From [Clostridium] symbiosum (lineage in GTDB: Bacteria; Bacillota; Clostridia; Lachnospirales; Lachnospiraceae), in NCBI GenBank assembly GCA_036419695.1, contig CP143946.1, positions 3,218,001 through 3,282,000 on the forward strand: a stretch of DNA of 64,000 bases, given 5' to 3'. Of the stretch, positions 60,119 to 64,000 are shown one piece after another. The notes under the pieces were generated by a model that made no database searches, was not told the DNA's origin, and saw only the letters and a program-made list of their open reading frames with translations. Every line of letters begins with the position of its first letter. Positions within the stretch are counted from its first letter, which is position 1. A program made the translations under genes and the position numbers.

Positions 60119-61906
60119 ATGTATCGTTCACACGTATTAGTCTGCGGAGGAACCGGATGTACTTCTTCCGGCAGCCAGCAGATTATGGAAACCCTAAAAG
60201 CTGAAATCGATAAAAACGGCCTCTCAGAGGAAGTCTGTGTTGTCCAGACAGGATGCCACGGCCTCTGTGCACTTGGTCCGATTATGATTGTTTATCCAGA
60301 TGCCACTTTCTATGCGATGGTAAAGAACGAGGATATCCCGGAAATCGTCACCGAACATTTACTGAAGGGCCGTATTGTCACCAGGCTCCTCTACAGTGAA
60401 ACCGTCACGCCGGCCGGAATCAAAGCCCTGACCGATACAGATTTCTATAAGAAACAGCACAGGATCGCACTGAGAAACTGCGGTATTATCAATCCTGAAA
60501 TTATCGAGGAATATATTGGTACCGGCGGCTATGAGGCCCTTGGAAAGGTACTGACCGAGATGACTCCCGATGATGTCATCGATACACTTCTCGCCAGCGG
60601 ACTGCGCGGCCGCGGCGGAGCCGGTTTCCCGACCGGCCTCAAATGGAAATTGGCAAAGGCCAATGACGCCGACCAGAAGTACGTCTGTTGCAACGCCGAC
60701 GAGGGCGACCCCGGCGCATTTATGGACCGTTCCGTATTAGAGGGCGATCCACACGCGGTATTGGAGGCCATGGCCATTGCAGGCTATGCCATCGGGGCGA
60801 CACAGGGATATATTTACGTGCGGGCCGAATACCCAATCGCAGTACAGAGACTTAAGATTGCCATTGCCCAGGCCCGTGAAATGGAGCTTCTCGGCAATGA
60901 CATTTTCGGAACCGGATTCTCCTTCGACATCGACCTGCGCCTCGGCGCCGGCGCTTTCGTATGCGGCGAGGAAACGGCCCTTATGACTTCCATCGAGGGC
61001 AAACGCGGCGAGCCGAGGCCGAGACCTCCGTTCCCTGCACAGAAAGGCCTTTTTGGAAAACCGTCCATCTTAAATAACGTCGAGACACTTGCCAATATCC
61101 CGCAGATTATCTTAAACGGAGCCGATTGGTTCAACTCCATGGGTACGGAGAAATCAAAGGGCACCAAGGTATTCGCCCTGGGCGGCAAGATACATAATAC
61201 GGGACTCGTGGAAGTTCCGATGGGAACAACGCTCCGCGAAATCGTCGAGGAGATCGGCGGCGGAATCCCGGGCGGCAAGAAATTCAAAGCCGCACAGACG
61301 GGCGGACCTTCCGGCGGCTGTATCCCGGCAGAGCATTTCGATATCCCGATCGACTACGACAACCTGATTTCCATCGGTTCCATGATGGGTTCCGGCGGCC
61401 TGATTGTCCTGGATGAGGACGACTGTATGGTCGATATCGCCAAATTCTTCCTGGAATTCACGGTGGAGGAATCCTGCGGTAAATGTACGCCATGCCGTAT
61501 CGGCACGAAACGGATGCTGGAAATCCTCACTAAAATTACAAAGGGACAGGCTACGATGGAAGACATCGATAAGCTGGAAGATCTCTGCTACTATGTTAAG
61601 AACAACTCGCTCTGCGGCCTGGGCCAGACAGCGCCGAACCCGGTGCTCTCCACCCTCCGTTATTTCCGCGACGAGTATGAAGCGCATATCAAAGAAAAAC
61701 GCTGTCCGGCAGGCGTATGTAAGGCTCTCCTCTCCTACGTCATCGACCGTGACAAATGCCGCGGCTGTACGCTCTGTGCCAAGAACTGCCCGGCGGGCGC
61801 CATTATCGGAACCGTTAAGAATCCGCACATCATTGATACGGAAAAATGTATCAAGTGCGGTGCATGTATGGAAAAATGCCATTTCGGCGCAATTTACAAG
61901 AAATAG
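60119..61906 (+). CDS. hndC: Bifurcating hydrogenase NuoF-like subunit (HndC/HydB)
   Basis: This 595-residue flavoprotein has an N-terminal ferredoxin-like domain (CGGTGCTSSG, TGCHGLCALG) and the NADH/FMN domain (GLRGRGGAGFPTGLKW, NADEGDPGAFMDRS). An SLBB domain and a NuoF C-terminal cluster (ESCGKCTPCRIGT) follow. Two ferredoxin motifs (CRGCTLCAKNCP, CIKCGACMEKC) close the chain. It is the bifurcation site coupling NAD(P)H, ferredoxin and H2. AGGAGG precedes the ATG. Confidence 0.97.
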   Translation: MYRSHVLVCGGTGCTSSGSQQIMETLKAEIDKNGLSEEVCVVQTGCHGLCALGPIMIVYPDATFYAMVKNEDIPEIVTEHLLKGRIVTRLLYSETVTPAGIKALTDTDFYKKQHRIALRNCGIINPEIIEEYIGTGGYEALGKVLTEMTPDDVIDTLLASGLRGRGGAGFPTGLKWKLAKANDADQKYVCCNADEGDPGAFMDRSVLEGDPHAVLEAMAIAGYAIGATQGYIYVRAEYPIAVQRLKIAIAQAREMELLGNDIFGTGFSFDIDLRLGAGAFVCGEETALMTSIEGKRGEPRPRPPFPAQKGLFGKPSILNNVETLANIPQIILNGADWFNSMGTEKSKGTKVFALGGKIHNTGLVEVPMGTTLREIVEEIGGGIPGGKKFKAAQTGGPSGGCIPAEHFDIPIDYDNLISIGSMMGSGGLIVLDEDDCMVDIAKFFLEFTVEESCGKCTPCRIGTKRMLEILTKITKGQATMEDIDKLEDLCYYVKNNSLCGLGQTAPNPVLSTLRYFRDEYEAHIKEKRCPAGVCKALLSYVIDRDKCRGCTLCAKNCPAGAIIGTVKNPHIIDTEKCIKCGACMEKCHFGAIYKK

Positions 61907-61921
61907 AGGAGGAAGAATCAA

Positions 61922-63670
61922 ATGGCGGATATTACAATTAAAATCAATGGCAGGACAGTTACCGCACCGGCCGGCTCCACCATTCTGGAGGCAGCCCGCC
62001 TGGCAGGCATTGAGATTCCTACCCTGTGTTTCTTAAAGGAAATCAATGAGATCGGCGCATGCCGCATCTGTGTTGTGGAAGTAAAGGGCGCCAGAACTCT
62101 GGTTGCTTCCTGCGTATACCCAATCAATGAGGGCATGGAGGTTTGGACAAACACGCCTCAGGTGCTGGATTCCAGAAAGAAGACACTGCAGCTTCTCCTC
62201 TCCAACCATGAGAGAAAATGCCTGTCCTGCGTGCGCAGCGGAGCTTGCGAACTCCAGGCGCTCTGCCGTGAGCTGGGCGTGGATGATGAAGCTTTTTACG
62301 ATGGCGAGAAGACGCCGTCCGAGATCGACGACAGCGCCGCCCACATGCTCCGTGACAACAGCAAATGCATCCTCTGCCGCCGCTGTTCGGCAGTCTGCGA
62401 GAATGTACAGGGGATCGGCGTAATCGGCGCCAATGAGCGCGGTTTTGCCACCAACATCGGTTCCGCATTCAATATGGGACTGGGTGAAACGAGCTGCGTT
62501 TCCTGCGGCCAGTGTATTGCCGTTTGTCCAACAGGAGCACTTCAGGAAAAAGATTTTACAGATAAAGTATTTGCAGCAATTGCAGATCCAACCAAGCATG
62601 TCATTGTCCAGACGGCACCCGCCGTGCGCGCCGCCCTTGGCGAAGAATTTGGCTATCCGATCGGAACCAATGTGGAAGGAAAGATGGTTTCCGCGCTTAA
62701 GATGCTGGGCTTTGACAAGGTATTTGACACCGATTTCAGCGCCGACTTGACAATTATGGAGGAGGCCCACGAATTCCTTGACCGTGTTCAGAACGGCGGA
62801 GTCCTTCCGCTCATCACCTCCTGTTCACCGGGCTGGATTAAATACTGCGAACACTATTTCCCGGATATGACGGAAAACCTGTCATCCTGCAAATCACCGC
62901 AGCAGATGTTCGGCGCCATCGCGAAGTCCTACTACGCCGAGAAGGCCGGCATTGCCCCGAAAGACATCGTATCGGTCAGCATCATGCCGTGTACGGCCAA
63001 GAAATTCGAAATCGGCCGTGACGACCAGGATGCCAATGGAATGCCGGATGTGGACATCGCCCTGACAACGAGAGAACTGGCCAGAATGATCCGCAAAGCC
63101 GGAATTAAATTTACCACGCTCGAGGATGGCACCTATGATGCCCCAATGGGGCTCAGCACCGGCGCCGCCACGATCTTCGGCGCAACGGGCGGCGTTATGG
63201 AGGCTGCTCTCCGTACGGCGGTGGAAACCCTGACCGGGGAAGAATTAAAAGCCCTCGACTTTACCGATGTCCGCGGTACGGCAGGCATCAAGGAAGCCAC
63301 TTACAATGTGGCCGGTATGGACGTGAAGGTGGCTGTAGCCTCCGGACTCGGCAATGCCAGAGAACTCCTGAATAAGGTCAAATCAGGCGAGGCCACTTAC
63401 CACTTTATCGAGATCATGGGATGCCCGGGCGGCTGTGTAAACGGCGGCGGACAGCCCCAGCAGCCAGGCCACGTGCGCAACACCGTCGATATCCGCGGAC
63501 TGCGCGCCAAGGTGCTCTACGCCGCCGACAAGGCCAATACAATCCGTAAATCACATGAGAATCCGGCCATTAAGGAACTGTATGCAACCTATCTCGGGGA
63601 ACCGGGCAGCGCAAGGGCGCATCATTTGCTGCATACGAGTTATGTGAAGAGACGGGTTAATGAGTTATAG
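61922..63670 (+). CDS. hndD: Bifurcating [FeFe] hydrogenase catalytic subunit (HndD/HydA)
   Basis: This 582-residue enzyme has an N-terminal [2Fe-2S] domain (CRICVVEV region), a NuoG-like His-Cys3 cluster (HERKCLSCVRSGACELQALC) and two ferredoxin motifs (CILCRRCSAVCE, CVSCGQCIAVCP). The H-domain has TSCSPGWIKY, IMPCTAKKFE and MGCPGGCVNGGGQP, the three signature motifs. A C-terminal small-subunit-like region ends with LHTSY. It makes or uses H2 with electrons from both ferredoxin and NAD(P)H. GAGGAGG precedes the ATG. Confidence 0.98.
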   Translation: MADITIKINGRTVTAPAGSTILEAARLAGIEIPTLCFLKEINEIGACRICVVEVKGARTLVASCVYPINEGMEVWTNTPQVLDSRKKTLQLLLSNHERKCLSCVRSGACELQALCRELGVDDEAFYDGEKTPSEIDDSAAHMLRDNSKCILCRRCSAVCENVQGIGVIGANERGFATNIGSAFNMGLGETSCVSCGQCIAVCPTGALQEKDFTDKVFAAIADPTKHVIVQTAPAVRAALGEEFGYPIGTNVEGKMVSALKMLGFDKVFDTDFSADLTIMEEAHEFLDRVQNGGVLPLITSCSPGWIKYCEHYFPDMTENLSSCKSPQQMFGAIAKSYYAEKAGIAPKDIVSVSIMPCTAKKFEIGRDDQDANGMPDVDIALTTRELARMIRKAGIKFTTLEDGTYDAPMGLSTGAATIFGATGGVMEAALRTAVETLTGEELKALDFTDVRGTAGIKEATYNVAGMDVKVAVASGLGNARELLNKVKSGEATYHFIEIMGCPGGCVNGGGQPQQPGHVRNTVDIRGLRAKVLYAADKANTIRKSHENPAIKELYATYLGEPGSARAHHLLHTSYVKRRVNEL

Positions 63671-63744
63671 ATTGACGAGATATCGATTGACAGAATATCG
63701 ATTGGCAGAATATAGATTCACGGAATATAAATTCACGGAATCAT
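63670..63744 (+). repeat. Five 15 bp tandem units directly after hndD
   Basis: Units of the form GATTGACAGAATATC start at 63670, 63685, 63700, 63715 and 63730, with growing divergence along the array. The first unit begins at the last base of the hndD stop codon. No open frame of note continues through it. Confidence 0.85.
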
Positions 63745-63802
63745 CTGATTCAGTTTAGCATCAGCCATATCCCCGCTTCCCTCAAAAGCGGCGGTTATAA
63801 AT

Positions 63803-63832
63803 AGGGCAGGTACATTTTTGTGTGCCTGCCCT
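63803..63832 (+). terminator. Hairpin downstream of the hydrogenase operon
   Basis: AGGGCAGGTACA (63803-63814) pairs with TGTGCCTGCCCT (63821-63832) with one mismatch; the loop holds TTTTTG. There is no clear T-run after it, so termination is likely but weak. Confidence 0.55.
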
Positions 63833-63866
63833 CTCCTTATGCGGATGAGAGCTATGGGATGGGTAT

Positions 63867-64000
63867 TTAATTGAGGAATGAGAACGCCGCCGGGACGGTC
63901 GGGATTCGGGATGGTGAGAGGGGGTATGAGTCTTCAGTCCCGGCTTGCAGTTTGGTCGCGGGTGGGGAATCCGGGCAGAAAAAGTTCCTTCGGGAAACGC
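63867..64000 (+). repeat. Family A long-hairpin repeat, copy 7 (cut by window edge)
   Basis: It starts with ATTTAATTGAGGA and continues as copy 1: GAACGCCGCCGGGACGGTCGG, the arm GAGTCTTCAGTCCCGG (63928-63943), then GTGGGGAATCCGGGCAG and GTTCCTTCGGGAAACG where the window ends. It is of the copy 1/4 type and lies after the hydrogenase operon. Confidence 0.85.

Noticed and set aside
63670..63744. CRISPR-like array after hndD
   Set aside because: Units are contiguous with no spacers, only 15 bp long, and there are no cas genes.
3180..64000. Family A as an insertion sequence or part of a retron or group II intron
   Set aside because: No transposase, reverse transcriptase or intron domain V was found near any copy. 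Mobilisation in trans cannot be excluded.

Overview
The window looks like chromosomal DNA of an anaerobic gut Clostridium of the Lachnospiraceae type. Signs of this are Gram-positive lipoprotein signals, strong AGGAGG ribosome binding sites, a T-box on leuS, a TPP riboswitch, desulfoferrodoxin, a YesM/YesN-type two-component pair and an Hnd-type [FeFe] hydrogenase. Genus and species are inference. No rRNA, tRNA, CRISPR array, phage or transposase gene was seen.

Layout. 1-3.0 kb: a TRAP-transporter operon (hydrolase, DUF6282 enzyme, DctP, start of DctQ) with a promoter and an inverted repeat placed as a LysR site; the likely regulator is the LysR gene at 4.1 kb. 5.6-15.7 kb: a galactose-type sugar module, mglBAC preceded by an operon for a YesN response regulator, YesM kinase, membrane-anchored binding-protein-like sensor and a second sugar-binding lipoprotein. 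15.7-20.0 kb: a three-subunit molybdenum hydroxylase (xanthine dehydrogenase family) with a MocA-like nucleotidyltransferase. 20.2-23.0 kb: small hypothetical proteins, an Asp/Glu racemase and superoxide reductase. 23.5-27.5 kb: a TPP-riboswitch-controlled thiamine-precursor ABC transporter with a TatD-like hydrolase. 27.4-33.6 kb: serpin, L,D-transpeptidase, LURP-one protein, a ferredoxin-like protein and a diguanylate cyclase. 33.7-36.6 kb: leuS with its T-box leader. 36.7-41.2 kb: a regulator divergent from an M20 peptidase and two membrane proteins. 41.4-44.8 kb: a CitM-like transporter and metallo-beta-lactamase-fold hydrolase divergent from a LysR gene. 45.0-53.1 kb: a tripartite tricarboxylate transporter operon with GalB-like, VOC, RraA-like and D-hydroxyacid dehydrogenase enzymes, a good sigma-54 promoter and a PrpR-type activator. 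53.6 kb: a MATE pump. 55.1-63.7 kb: a sensory-type [FeFe]-hydrogenase-like operon divergent from an electron-bifurcating hydrogenase operon.

The least explained content is intergenic. Family A is seven copies of a roughly 355 bp element that can fold into one very long hairpin with conserved GAGTCTTCAGTCCCGG arms; it has mosaic arms, a variable apex and one internally deleted copy, and one copy supplies the stop codon of a neighbouring gene. Family B is a hairpin followed by a CCTCC-containing core. It occurs three times, always in sense orientation in a 5' leader between a terminator and a ribosome binding site, twice directly behind a riboswitch (TPP, T-box) and there together with an identical 37 bp sequence, family C. 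These repeats are the best candidates for something undescribed.
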